Below, one piece after another: positions 9,008 to 16,910 of a stretch of DNA of 39,753 nucleotides. Source of the stretch: Cryobacterium melibiosiphilum (lineage in GTDB: Bacteria > Actinomycetota > Actinomycetes > Actinomycetales > Microbacteriaceae); NCBI RefSeq assembly GCF_003602235.1, contig NZ_QZVS01000057.1, positions 1 to 39,753 on the forward strand, in the 5' to 3' direction. The notes below the pieces were generated by a model. It saw nothing but the letters and a program-made list of their open reading frames with translations, made no database searches and was not told the DNA's origin. The number at the start of each line of letters is the position of its first letter. The first letter of the stretch is position 1. The position numbers and the translations under genes are program-made.

Positions 9008-11391
9008 CCGGGCGCCAACGGCGAGCCCCGCTGCGCGCGCCCGACGTGGTCGGAAACCTGGTCGCGCTGCTGCTCGTGACGTGTGCGGCATCCGCCACCC
9101 TGTGGCCGAGCTACCAGAGTCGCGCCTTCGTGATCATGGTTGCGGGCGGGTTTCTGCTCGGTGCCACGGTGGCCGTGCTCGGGGCGCGGTTCCGTTGGCC
9201 GGCCTGGCTCGTGATCCTCATGTCGATCGGCGGCTTCGGAATCGTGGGTGTGCCGCTGGCCGTTCCCGCACGGGCCGTAAACGGCGTGCTGCCCACGACC
9301 GAGGGTGTGCGGGAATTGTTCACGGCGACCGTGCTGGGCTGGAAGCAGCTTGTGACGATCGCACTTCCCGTCGGCGATTACCAGGCGTTGCTGGTGCCGG
9401 CGTTGATTCTCGTCCTCGGCTCCACGGTCGTGGGACTCTCGGTCGCACTGCGGTCCGCTCACGGTGAGCTCGCGGTGCTCGCACCGGTCGGACTGTTCCT
9501 CGCGGGCATCCTGCTGGGGCCGAGCCGCGCGGCCCGCCCGGTCGAACTCGGGCTGGCCTTCCTGGTGCTGCTTCTGGGGTGGTTGCTGTGGTTTCGGTGG
9601 CGCCGCCGCGCCGCCGCGACCCGTCTCGTAGCGGCCCAGTCGACACGCACGATCGAGTCGGTCAGCGATCGACGGCTGGCCGGTGCCCGTCGACTGGTCA
9701 GTGCGGCGGTCATCGTCGCCCTAGCGATCGGCGGCGGGACCGCCGCCTCGATCGCCGTGCCGCCGACCGGCGTGCGGGACGTGGTGCGCAGCCACGTGCA
9801 GCAACCCTTCAATCCCAACGACTACGCGAGTCCGCTCAGTGCGTTCCGCAGTTATCTGCAGTCTCCTACCGTGGACGAGACCCTGTTTGAGGTGACCGGG
9901 CTGCCGGCCGGGGCTCTGCTGCGGCTGGCGACCCTGGACAGCTACAACGGTGTCGTCTACTCCGTGGGCAGCGACGACGCGGAAGCGGAGAGTGCGTCGG
10001 GATCGGTCGAATCCGGATCCTTCACCCGGCTGCCGTATCGACTCGACCAGAGCGCGGTCGACGGCGACGACGTCGTGCTGCAGGTCGAGGTGTTCGGTTA
10101 TACCGGGGTCTGGGTGCCGGGCACTGGCCAGCTTGAGCAGGTCGTTTTCGGCGGCGACACCGCCGTCGCCCGGAGCGATTCGTTCTATTACAACGACGTG
10201 GGTGGCTCGGCGGCGGTGCTCGGCGGACTCACCCGTGGCGACCGCTACGAGAGCCGCTCCGTCGTTCCCACTTTTGACGGCAACCTGGCCGACGCCCTGC
10301 CCGGTTCGGCGCTGTTGCCCCCGGTCACGGTGCCCGACGGCATGCTGTCCGCGCTCGAGCGGGCACGCCAGGCCGGCCAGGGCCCGGGAGAACGGTTGCA
10401 GGCGATGCTCGCCGACCTCATTGCCGAGGGGTACATCAGCCACGGCGTCGGAGCCGACGAACCGGTCAGCCGCTCCGGTCACGGCGCAGACCGCTTGACG
10501 GAACTCTTCACGGATGTGCCCATGCTCGGTGACGCGGAGCAGTACGCGGTCGCGGCCGCGATCCTGGCGCGCGGCCTCGGTTTTCCCGCCCGCGTGGTTC
10601 TCGGCTTTGCACCGGATGCGACGGCCGACCCCGCAGGCGCCGTCACCGTGACCGGTGCTGATGTGACGGCCTGGCTCGAAGTGCAGACCTCAGCCGACGG
10701 CTGGGTCACCGTCGATCCCAACCCTGCCGTGCGCGAGGTGCCGGCGAAAGAACCCGACGACCCGACCGTGGTGTCCCGCCCGCAGTCGGTGCTGCCGCCG
10801 CCCGTCGTCGATACCGAGGACCCGTCCGACGCTCCGCCGCCGGACACGTCGGTCGAAGACCCGCCCGCGCCGATCGATCCGCTGCTGGAACTGTTGTTCG
10901 CGGTGCTGCGGATCACCGGCCTGAGCCTGTTGGCGCTGTTCGTGCTGCTCTCGCCGGTGATCGCCATGGTGGTGATCAAGAGCCGGCGCCGTTACCTGCG
11001 CCGCTCCCGCGGAACCCCGGCCGCGCGGATCGCTGGTGGCTGGCGTGAATTCGCCGACACCGTCACCGATTTCAACGGCCTGTCTGCGGCGGGCATGACC
11101 CGGGCCGAGCTGGCCGAATCGGTCGGTGGCGTGCCCACGGTCGGGGGCACCCCGCCGGTCGTGTTCGCCGGGCTCGTCGACCGCGCCGTCTTCGCACCCG
11201 GCCCCTCGTCGAGCGCAGACGCAGACCGAGTGTGGGCATCCGTCGGGGCGTTGCGCCGTTCCCTGGCCGTCGAACACACCCGTCGTGACCGTCTTCGCGC
11301 GCTGCTCTCGCTGCGTTCGTTCGGTCGCTACGCTGGAGGCAGGAAGTCCACTCGTGGAGCGGGCATTCGTGGAGCGGGAGCAGAGTCGTGA
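9004..11391 (+). CDS. Transglutaminase-like (TgpA-type) membrane protein lacking catalytic Cys and His
   Basis: 795 residues. About seven N-terminal membrane helices (between 15 and 252) are followed by an extracytoplasmic region containing a transglutaminase-core fold (about 430-585), a Pro/Asp-rich linker and a last helix at about 640-665 with a cytoplasmic tail. In active members the core carries Cys, His and Asp. Here the Cys position is Ala511 (GDAEQYA), the His position is Thr555 (DVTAWLEV), and only Asp571 (TVDPNP) remains. The protein should therefore be catalytically inactive as a transglutaminase or protease and may bind peptides or act as a scaffold. The start overlaps the DUF58 stop, and the stop overlaps the FHA gene's GTG. 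Confidence 0.9.
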   Translation: MTGRQRRAPLRAPDVVGNLVALLLVTCAASATLWPSYQSRAFVIMVAGGFLLGATVAVLGARFRWPAWLVILMSIGGFGIVGVPLAVPARAVNGVLPTTEGVRELFTATVLGWKQLVTIALPVGDYQALLVPALILVLGSTVVGLSVALRSAHGELAVLAPVGLFLAGILLGPSRAARPVELGLAFLVLLLGWLLWFRWRRRAAATRLVAAQSTRTIESVSDRRLAGARRLVSAAVIVALAIGGGTAASIAVPPTGVRDVVRSHVQQPFNPNDYASPLSAFRSYLQSPTVDETLFEVTGLPAGALLRLATLDSYNGVVYSVGSDDAEAESASGSVESGSFTRLPYRLDQSAVDGDDVVLQVEVFGYTGVWVPGTGQLEQVVFGGDTAVARSDSFYYNDVGGSAAVLGGLTRGDRYESRSVVPTFDGNLADALPGSALLPPVTVPDGMLSALERARQAGQGPGERLQAMLADLIAEGYISHGVGADEPVSRSGHGADRLTELFTDVPMLGDAEQYAVAAAILARGLGFPARVVLGFAPDATADPAGAVTVTGADVTAWLEVQTSADGWVTVDPNPAVREVPAKEPDDPTVVSRPQSVLPPPVVDTEDPSDAPPPDTSVEDPPAPIDPLLELLFAVLRITGLSLLALFVLLSPVIAMVVIKSRRRYLRRSRGTPAARIAGGWREFADTVTDFNGLSAAGMTRAELAESVGGVPTVGGTPPVVFAGLVDRAVFAPGPSSSADADRVWASVGALRRSLAVEHTRRDRLRALLSLRSFGRYAGGRKSTRGAGIRGAGAES
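11351..11380 (+). repeat. Two 15-bp tandem units in the transglutaminase-like 3' end
   Basis: Units at 11351-11365 and 11366-11380 share TCGTGGAGCGGG and encode a doubled RGAG motif in the cytoplasmic tail. It is one more case of the five-codon duplication seen elsewhere in the window. Confidence 0.75.
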
Positions 11392-12074
11392 CGAGCAAGG
11401 CCGGAACAGACGGGGCCGGCGAGCCGAGCGGTGAGACGGCGCGCTGCCGCATCTGCGCGTCGACGCTGCCGCCCGGAGCCATGTTCTGCGGCGAATGCGG
11501 CAGCTCGACCTCAGCGACACCGTTGACCCGGCGCCGCCCCGACCCGCGGGGTCGCGACACGACGATCATCCAACCGCTTCCACGGTCGACGGTCATCTCG
11601 GTGTCGGTTCCGGATCGCGTTCCGGCACCGCCGCCCGTGGAACGGATCGGTCCGGTGCCGACTTCAGCCCCTGCCGAATCTGCGCCGGCCGTTCTGCCCG
11701 ACCCCGTCGCTGCGCCCATCACGGAGCCGCCCGCGACGCGGCCCGACGGCGTTCGGTTCGTGCTGCAGTTCAGCACGGGGGAGACGGTGAACGTGCACGG
11801 GTCGGGCCTGATCGGTCGGCGCCCGTTGCCGCAGCCGGGTGAAATCTTCGACCATCTGGTTCAGATCCAGGACTCCGGCATGTCGGTGTCCAAGAGTCAC
11901 CTCGAATTCGGCCAGCACGGCGGCCAGTTCTGGGTGAGCGACCGGTTTTCCGGCAACGGCAGCGTGCTGCAGCGACCCTCGGAGGGTGCGCTGCGCTGTG
12001 AACCCGGACGGCGTTACCTGGTGCCTCGAGGATCACGCGTGGACATCGCCGACCAGTATTTCGTGCTCGCCTAG
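11388..12074 (+). CDS. Zinc-ribbon and FHA-domain protein
   Basis: 228 residues from GTG 11388, which overlaps the previous stop. An N-terminal zinc ribbon uses C20, C23, C34 and C37 (CRIC and CGEC). A Pro/Ala-rich linker separates it from an FHA domain at about 130-228. The FHA phosphothreonine-binding residues are present: Arg in LIGRRP, Ser and His in VSKSHLEF, and Asn in SGNGS. FHA domains read phosphothreonine, so the likely partner is the kinase expected upstream or one of its substrates among the neighbouring proteins. No membrane helix is seen, so it is a soluble adaptor. Confidence 0.9.
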   Translation: MTSKAGTDGAGEPSGETARCRICASTLPPGAMFCGECGSSTSATPLTRRRPDPRGRDTTIIQPLPRSTVISVSVPDRVPAPPPVERIGPVPTSAPAESAPAVLPDPVAAPITEPPATRPDGVRFVLQFSTGETVNVHGSGLIGRRPLPQPGEIFDHLVQIQDSGMSVSKSHLEFGQHGGQFWVSDRFSGNGSVLQRPSEGALRCEPGRRYLVPRGSRVDIADQYFVLA

Positions 12075-12156
12075 CCGATCGGGCGTGGGGCCGTTCGCGG
12101 CCCGTTTCTCTGCGCATTTCTCTGCCCGTTTCTCCACAGGCCGGGTGTGGCCAATG

Positions 12157-12166
12157 TTGTGCACAA
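12157..12166. promoter_or_regulatory. Perfect 10-bp palindrome upstream of the FtsK/EccC-type gene
   Basis: TTGTGCACAA is self-complementary and sits in the 141-bp gap that separates the FHA gene from the FtsK-type gene. This is the only sizeable gap in the island. It is a candidate operator or promoter element, but no convincing -35/-10 pair could be assigned. Confidence 0.3.
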
Positions 12167-12215
12167 TTGGGCAATACTCCGACAACGGATACCGCCCGTC
12201 TGCTCTGCTGGGTCC

Positions 12216-15200
12216 ATGGTCATTCGTCGACGGCTCCCCGCTCATACACTCCTGCCTGGTACCCCCGCTCCGGGCAGTGCTGGACCGGGCAGTGCTGGAC
12301 CGGGCAGTGCTGGACCGGGCAGTGCTGGACCGGGTCGTGCTGGATCGGGTCGTGCTGGACGGGGTGGTGCTGGAACGGGCAGTGTGCCCCTTGATGAGCC
12401 CCTGAACCTTCCGCCGCGCCCCACACTGCCACCGGCCCCGGCTTTTCCCCTCGTTGCGTGCCTGGCCCCGCTCGTGGCAGCCGGGGCGATCTATCTGATC
12501 ACCGGTTCGGCCTTTGCCCTGTTATTCGGTTTCCTGAGCCCGATCATCGCCGTCGGCAGCCTCATGGACGGTCGCCGATCGCGTCGCAGGCAGGGTGCTC
12601 GGGATACGCGTGAGCACGCCGTCGCGCTCGGTGCCCTCCGGGAGATCGTTGCCGATCGGCATGAGCGGCTCCGCCTCGCCGCCCGGCGACGCACGCCCGG
12701 CGCCCTCGCTCTGCTGTCTCTGCCCGCGGAGGCTGGCCTCTGGTCTCTCCCCGGCGAGACCATGCTGGTGAGCCTCGGACGCGGAACGGTCCCGAGCGGA
12801 GTGCAGCTCGGTGGGGCGCGCGACGCGCTCGACGAGCGGGCGCTGCGGGACTGGGCTGCCCTGTTGCCCGGTGCACCTCTGACGACGGATGTCGGGGGTG
12901 GACTCGGACTCATCGGTCCGCCGCTACTGACCCGTGCCCTGGCCCGGTCCGTGATCGTGCAATTGTGCTTCGCCCTGCCACCGGACACCGGTTCGGTGGT
13001 CGTTCCGCCGGGGGAGGCCTGGCGCTGGGCAGTAGATTTGCCGCACGCTTCCGATCCCGGTGAGGCCCGGCGGTCGGATTATCGCCTGCTGATCATCGAT
13101 ACCACCTTGACCGCGCATGCGAGCGAGAACGCAACCGCGCACGCGAGCGAGAACGCAACCGCGCACCCCAGCGAGCACGCAACCGAGCAGATGCCCGCGC
13201 AAGGGGAGCTGCCGCCGCGAGGGAAGTCTCCGGTGGTGGGAATCGTCGAGCGCGGCACCGCCGGGGCCCTCTTTCTCGCGACGGTGGAAGCCGACCTGCC
13301 CCGCGGCTGTGCCACGGTCGTGCGGGTACACGGGCCACAGCGCGCAGAGATCGTGCGCGCACCCTCGCCGGGGTCTGGCATCGGTTCTGGCATCGGTTCT
13401 GGCACGGGGTCCGGCACAGCGTCGGGGATGGTGCCGGGCACGCTCTGCGAGCCGGAACTGATCACCGCCGAACAGGCCGCGGTGTTCGCCCGAGCGTTGC
13501 GCGATCGGGCGACGGCGTCCGGGTTGTCACGCACGCCCAACGCGATACCCTCCGTCGTTTCCTTTGCCTCCCTGCTGCCCGGCAGCTCGTCGGAGACCGA
13601 TGGCGGAGCATCCGTCGTTGCCCAGCCACCGATGAGCGGGGGACTGGCCTGCCCGGTGGGGGTCACCGCCGCCGGACCGCTGATGCTCGACCTCGTGCGG
13701 CAGGGCCCGCACGTGGTCGTCGGCGGCACGACCGGAAGCGGTAAGAGCGAGCTGCTGGTGACCTGGGTGGCCGCGATGGCGGCGTGCTTCGGCCCGGACA
13801 CCGTGACCTTTCTGCTGGTCGATTTCAAGGGTGGCGCCGCCTTCGGCTCGCTGGTGCACCTGCCGCACTGCGTGGGCATGATCACGGATCTCGACGCGGT
13901 GCAGGCCAACCGAGCGCTCGCGAGTCTCTCGGCGGAGTTGCGCTTTCGGGAGAGCGTGCTCCGCGATGCCGGCGTGCGGGACATCTGTGAGCTGTCCGGG
14001 CCCGTGTCTTCGGCGACGGCACCGCCGGGCACGGCGCCGCCCGGCCTGCCGCGCCTCGTGATCGTCATCGACGAATTCGCGACCATGCTCGGGGCTTTTC
14101 CGGCGCTGCACTCCCTGTTCGTCGACATCGCCGCTCGCGGTCGCTCGCTCGGAGTGCACCTGATCCTGTGTACCCAGCGGCCGGCGGGCGTGGTGCGGGA
14201 CTCCCTGCTCGCCAACTGCAGCCTGCGACTCTCGCTCAGGGTGAACAATCGGGCCGACAGCGAAGCGGTCATCGGAACGGATGCCGCGGCCGGGCTGCCC
14301 GCATCCGTGCCCGGGCGGTGCCTGGTCAGCACCGGGGAGGGGCCACCCGAGCTCGGTCAGATCGCCACCACCACGGCGGTCGACCTCGTCGCGCTCGCCG
14401 CACGCCGAACGCACGGCGGCGCCCTCCCGGGCGCCTCCCCGCGTCGGCCGTGGCTCGACCCGCTGCCGCGGGTGCTGCTCGAGTCCGATCTGGGCCGCGG
14501 TATCGATCCAGCCGACACTGAACTCGCCGACGCTCAACTGGCCGACGCTGAACCCTCATTTCGGTTGGGCCTGGCCGACGAGCCGGAGCATCAGCGTTAT
14601 CGGGTGGCCCGCTACCGACCCGAACACGACGGGCACCTGCTCGTGGTGGGCGACGCGGGATCGGGCAAGTCGTCGCTGCTGGCGACCCTGGCCGGACAGG
14701 GCGGCGTCACGAGTCGTACTGAACTGGTCCGTGCCGATATCGAGCACCTCTGGGATGCCCTCGTGGCCGCCACCAGTCTGATCGAGACCGGACCGCTCGC
14801 TGAACCTATCTCTGAAACGAGCGCTGAAAGGAGCGCTGAAGCCCGCGCCCGGGACAGGCGCTTGCTGCTGATGCTGCTGGATGACGTCGATTCGGTGTAC
14901 GCGCGCTGGAGCGGTGAACACCAGCAGGCCGCGCTGGACATGCTCACGGGACTGCTGCGCGACGGACCGGGCCAGGGACTGTTTGTGGCGCTCACCGCGC
15001 AGCGGCTGTATGGCGGGCTGCGCGGGGTCAGTGCCCACTGCCGCAGCCGGTTGCTCCTGTCCGTGCGCGACCGAGACGACTACCGCGAGGCCGGAGGGCT
15101 TGCCGACGTGTTCAGCGACACGCTTCCGCCGGGCGGCGGATATTGGCAGGGGCTGCGCGTACAACTCCTGGCCGCTGCCGCGGGGAATGCCCAGGCGCTG

Positions 15201-15668
15201 CCCGGGTGCGGCGCACCGGCCTCGCCCGTTGACCCCGCACCGATACTGGACCTCGAGCGGATGCTGCGTCACGCGCCGCTCGTGGTGGTCTCGGGCGCAC
15301 CCGCCCGCACGATCGCCGGCCTGCGTCGTTCGGTTGGCCCGGAGGTTCGGCTCGTGGACCTCGTCGGCACGTCAGAACTCGGAACCGGTGCGTCTCGCCT
15401 GGAGGTGCGGGACGCGACGGCGGGCACGGTGATCGTCGGCGATGCCGACGGGTGGCAGGCCCAGTGGGCGCTTCTCGCCGCCCTGCGCGGGCGCGCCACA
15501 CTGATCTTCGACGGATGCAGCCTCGCCGACCTGCGCCAGATCACGCACCGGCGCGATCTGCCACCACCGCTGCTGGCCGGCCGTTCGCGTGTGTGGGTGC
15601 TCTCGCCCGATGGCGCCCTGTCTCGGGCCACTCTGCCGAATGGGGCTTCGCGGCCCCTGAATCAGTGA
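12216..15668 (+). CDS. FtsK/SpoIIIE-type (EccC-like) multi-ATPase membrane protein
   Basis: About 1150 residues from ATG 12216; an in-frame ATG at 12147 would lie in the palindromic leader and is less likely. The N-terminus has a pentapeptide repeat tract, then two close membrane helices (about 85-125). The first ATPase domain is intact: Walker A GTTGSGKS at about 504-511 and Walker B LVIVIDEF at about 614-621, followed by TQRPAG. The second has Walker A GDAGSGKS at about 812-819 and a Walker B-like LLLMLLDDVDS at about 883-893. A third, C-terminal domain has a degenerate P-loop (VSGAPARTIAG). The multi-ATPase layout is that of EccC, the motor of type VII secretion, rather than of the DNA pump FtsK. 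No EccB, EccD, EccE or WXG100 gene is in the window. It ends the island. Confidence 0.9.
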   Translation: MVIRRRLPAHTLLPGTPAPGSAGPGSAGPGSAGPGSAGPGRAGSGRAGRGGAGTGSVPLDEPLNLPPRPTLPPAPAFPLVACLAPLVAAGAIYLITGSAFALLFGFLSPIIAVGSLMDGRRSRRRQGARDTREHAVALGALREIVADRHERLRLAARRRTPGALALLSLPAEAGLWSLPGETMLVSLGRGTVPSGVQLGGARDALDERALRDWAALLPGAPLTTDVGGGLGLIGPPLLTRALARSVIVQLCFALPPDTGSVVVPPGEAWRWAVDLPHASDPGEARRSDYRLLIIDTTLTAHASENATAHASENATAHPSEHATEQMPAQGELPPRGKSPVVGIVERGTAGALFLATVEADLPRGCATVVRVHGPQRAEIVRAPSPGSGIGSGIGSGTGSGTASGMVPGTLCEPELITAEQAAVFARALRDRATASGLSRTPNAIPSVVSFASLLPGSSSETDGGASVVAQPPMSGGLACPVGVTAAGPLMLDLVRQGPHVVVGGTTGSGKSELLVTWVAAMAACFGPDTVTFLLVDFKGGAAFGSLVHLPHCVGMITDLDAVQANRALASLSAELRFRESVLRDAGVRDICELSGPVSSATAPPGTAPPGLPRLVIVIDEFATMLGAFPALHSLFVDIAARGRSLGVHLILCTQRPAGVVRDSLLANCSLRLSLRVNNRADSEAVIGTDAAAGLPASVPGRCLVSTGEGPPELGQIATTTAVDLVALAARRTHGGALPGASPRRPWLDPLPRVLLESDLGRGIDPADTELADAQLADAEPSFRLGLADEPEHQRYRVARYRPEHDGHLLVVGDAGSGKSSLLATLAGQGGVTSRTELVRADIEHLWDALVAATSLIETGPLAEPISETSAERSAEARARDRRLLLMLLDDVDSVYARWSGEHQQAALDMLTGLLRDGPGQGLFVALTAQRLYGGLRGVSAHCRSRLLLSVRDRDDYREAGGLADVFSDTLPPGGGYWQGLRVQLLAAAAGNAQALPGCGAPASPVDPAPILDLERMLRHAPLVVVSGAPARTIAGLRRSVGPEVRLVDLVGTSELGTGASRLEVRDATAGTVIVGDADGWQAQWALLAALRGRATLIFDGCSLADLRQITHRRDLPPPLLAGRSRVWVLSPDGALSRATLPNGASRPLNQ
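12271..12390 (+). repeat. 15-bp minisatellite, about seven to eight copies, coding
   Basis: Units start at 12271, 12286, 12301, 12316, 12331, 12346, 12361 and 12376. The first four are identical (CGGGCAGTGCTGGAC) and the later ones diverge. They encode repeats of the type GSAGP, GRAGS and GRAG before the first membrane helix of the FtsK/EccC-type protein. There are no spacers, so this is not a CRISPR array. Confidence 0.95.
13113..13184 (+). repeat. Three 24-bp coding tandem units
   Basis: Units at 13113-13136, 13137-13160 and 13161-13184 encode three copies of an eight-residue AHASENAT-like motif in a cytoplasmic linker ahead of the first ATPase domain. Confidence 0.9.
14511..14555 (+). repeat. 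Three 15-bp coding tandem units in the inter-ATPase linker
   Basis: Units beginning GCCGACACTGAACTC, GCCGACGCTCAACTG and GCCGACGCTGAACCC encode ADTEL, ADAQL and ADAEP between ATPase domains 1 and 2. Confidence 0.85.
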
Positions 15669-15726
15669 GGTCCGGCCGGCTCTGAAGGGACGCGGGCAGG
15701 GAGGCTTTGTCGGGGTCCGTGAAGCC

Positions 15727-16842
15727 TTAGGCGAGCACCTCGGCGAGCGGGCGAAAAGGCAGGTCGTGGGCCTGGGCGACGGGGGAGCTGGCCAGCGCGC
15801 CGTCGACCACGTTCAGGCCCAGGGCGAGCGCGGCATCCGCTCGGAGGGCCGCGTGCCAGCCCAGGTTCGCGATCATGCGCACGTACGGAAGGGTGGCGTT
15901 GGTGAGGGCGTAGGTCGACGTCGCCGGCACGGCTCCCGGCATGTTCGCCACGCAGTAGAACAGGGACCGATGCACGCGAAATGTGGGGTCGGCGTGGGTG
16001 GTGGGGTGGGAGTCGGCGAAGCAGCCGCCCTGGTCGACGGCGATGTCGACGAGCACGCTGCCGGGCTTCATCCGGGAAACAAGTTCGTTGCTGACGAGCT
16101 TCGGGGCCTTGGCGCCGGGGATCAGCACGGATCCGATGACCAGGTCGGCCTGCACGACCGCCCTGTCGATCTCAAAACTGTTGGAGGCGATGGTCTTGAC
16201 CCGGCCGAAGTACAGGGCGTCGAGCTCCCGCAGGCGGAACAGGTTGGTGTCGAGCACGGTGACCTCGGCGCCCAGGCCGAGGGAGATCTGCAGCGCCGCG
16301 GTTCCGGCCACCCCGCCGCCGAGCACGGTGATGCGGGCCGGGTGGGTGCCGGGCACGCCGGGTACCAGCAGGCCGGGGCCGCCGTGGGGCTTGAGCATGG
16401 CGTTCGCGCCGACGATCGGGGCGAGCCGACCGGCGACCTCGCTCATCGGTGCGAGCAACGGCAGGGCCCGCGACGGCAGTTGCACGGTCTCGTAGGCGAT
16501 GGCCGTCACGCCGCTCGCAAGCAGGGCTCGGGTCAGCTCCGGCTCAGCCGCCAGGTGCAGGTAGGTGAAGAGCACGAGATGAGACCGGAAGTAGCCGTAT
16601 TCACTCGCGACCGGTTCTTTCACCTTCAGCAGCAGCTCGGCGATGGCCCAGGTACTCGCGGCGTCGGGAAGGATGGTGGCGCCAGCGGCCGCGTAGGCCG
16701 AGTCCGTGATGGTCGAACCGAGACCGGCTCCGGTCTCGACGAAGACCTCGTGGCCGAAGGACACAAGCTCGTGCACCCCCGCCGGGGTGATGGCGACCCG
16801 GAACTCGTTGTTCTTGACTTCCCGGGGGATGGCTACCTTCAT
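15727..16842 (-). CDS. ald: Alanine dehydrogenase
   Basis: 371 residues, the family's usual length. It catalyses reversible NAD-dependent oxidative deamination of L-alanine to pyruvate and ammonia. The start is ATG 16842, preceded by AGAGGAG; the longer open frame upstream is antisense shadow of the asparaginase gene. The substrate residues Lys75 (KVKEP) and His96 (TYLHLA) fall at the same numbers as in characterised alanine dehydrogenases. The Rossmann glycine motif VLGGGVAG and the downstream VGSVLIPGAKAP and VDIAVDQGG motifs are present. It lies 68 bp downstream of the asparaginase gene, so it could be co-transcribed or use its own promoter. Confidence 0.97.
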   Translation of the reverse strand: MKVAIPREVKNNEFRVAITPAGVHELVSFGHEVFVETGAGLGSTITDSAYAAAGATILPDAASTWAIAELLLKVKEPVASEYGYFRSHLVLFTYLHLAAEPELTRALLASGVTAIAYETVQLPSRALPLLAPMSEVAGRLAPIVGANAMLKPHGGPGLLVPGVPGTHPARITVLGGGVAGTAALQISLGLGAEVTVLDTNLFRLRELDALYFGRVKTIASNSFEIDRAVVQADLVIGSVLIPGAKAPKLVSNELVSRMKPGSVLVDIAVDQGGCFADSHPTTHADPTFRVHRSLFYCVANMPGAVPATSTYALTNATLPYVRMIANLGWHAALRADAALALGLNVVDGALASSPVAQAHDLPFRPLAEVLA

Positions 16843-16894
16843 GAGACTCCTCTGTGAGGTGACGGTGCCGGTGTTGACGGCCCTGTCACCGCAC

Positions 16895-16900
16895 AGCCTA
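16895..16900 (-). promoter_or_regulatory. Possible -10 box for ald
   Basis: On the minus strand TAGGCT lies about 50 bases before the ald start, inside the 68-bp gap after the asparaginase gene. CTGTAGGC is directly repeated here. No good -35 box is visible. Confidence 0.3.
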
Positions 16901-16910
16901 CAGAAGCGGC

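Noticed and set aside
12271..12390. Possible CRISPR array
   Set aside because: Units are 15 bp, directly adjacent and without spacers, and they are in frame with the FtsK/EccC-type protein.
15290..15340. Third functional ATPase domain in the FtsK/EccC-type protein
   Set aside because: The P-loop position reads GAPARTIAG, with no GKS/GKT, so only a degenerate domain can be supported.
15669..15726. Terminator between the EccC-like gene and ald
   Set aside because: Only a six-bp AGGCTT/AAGCCT pair around a long loop is visible, too weak to call.
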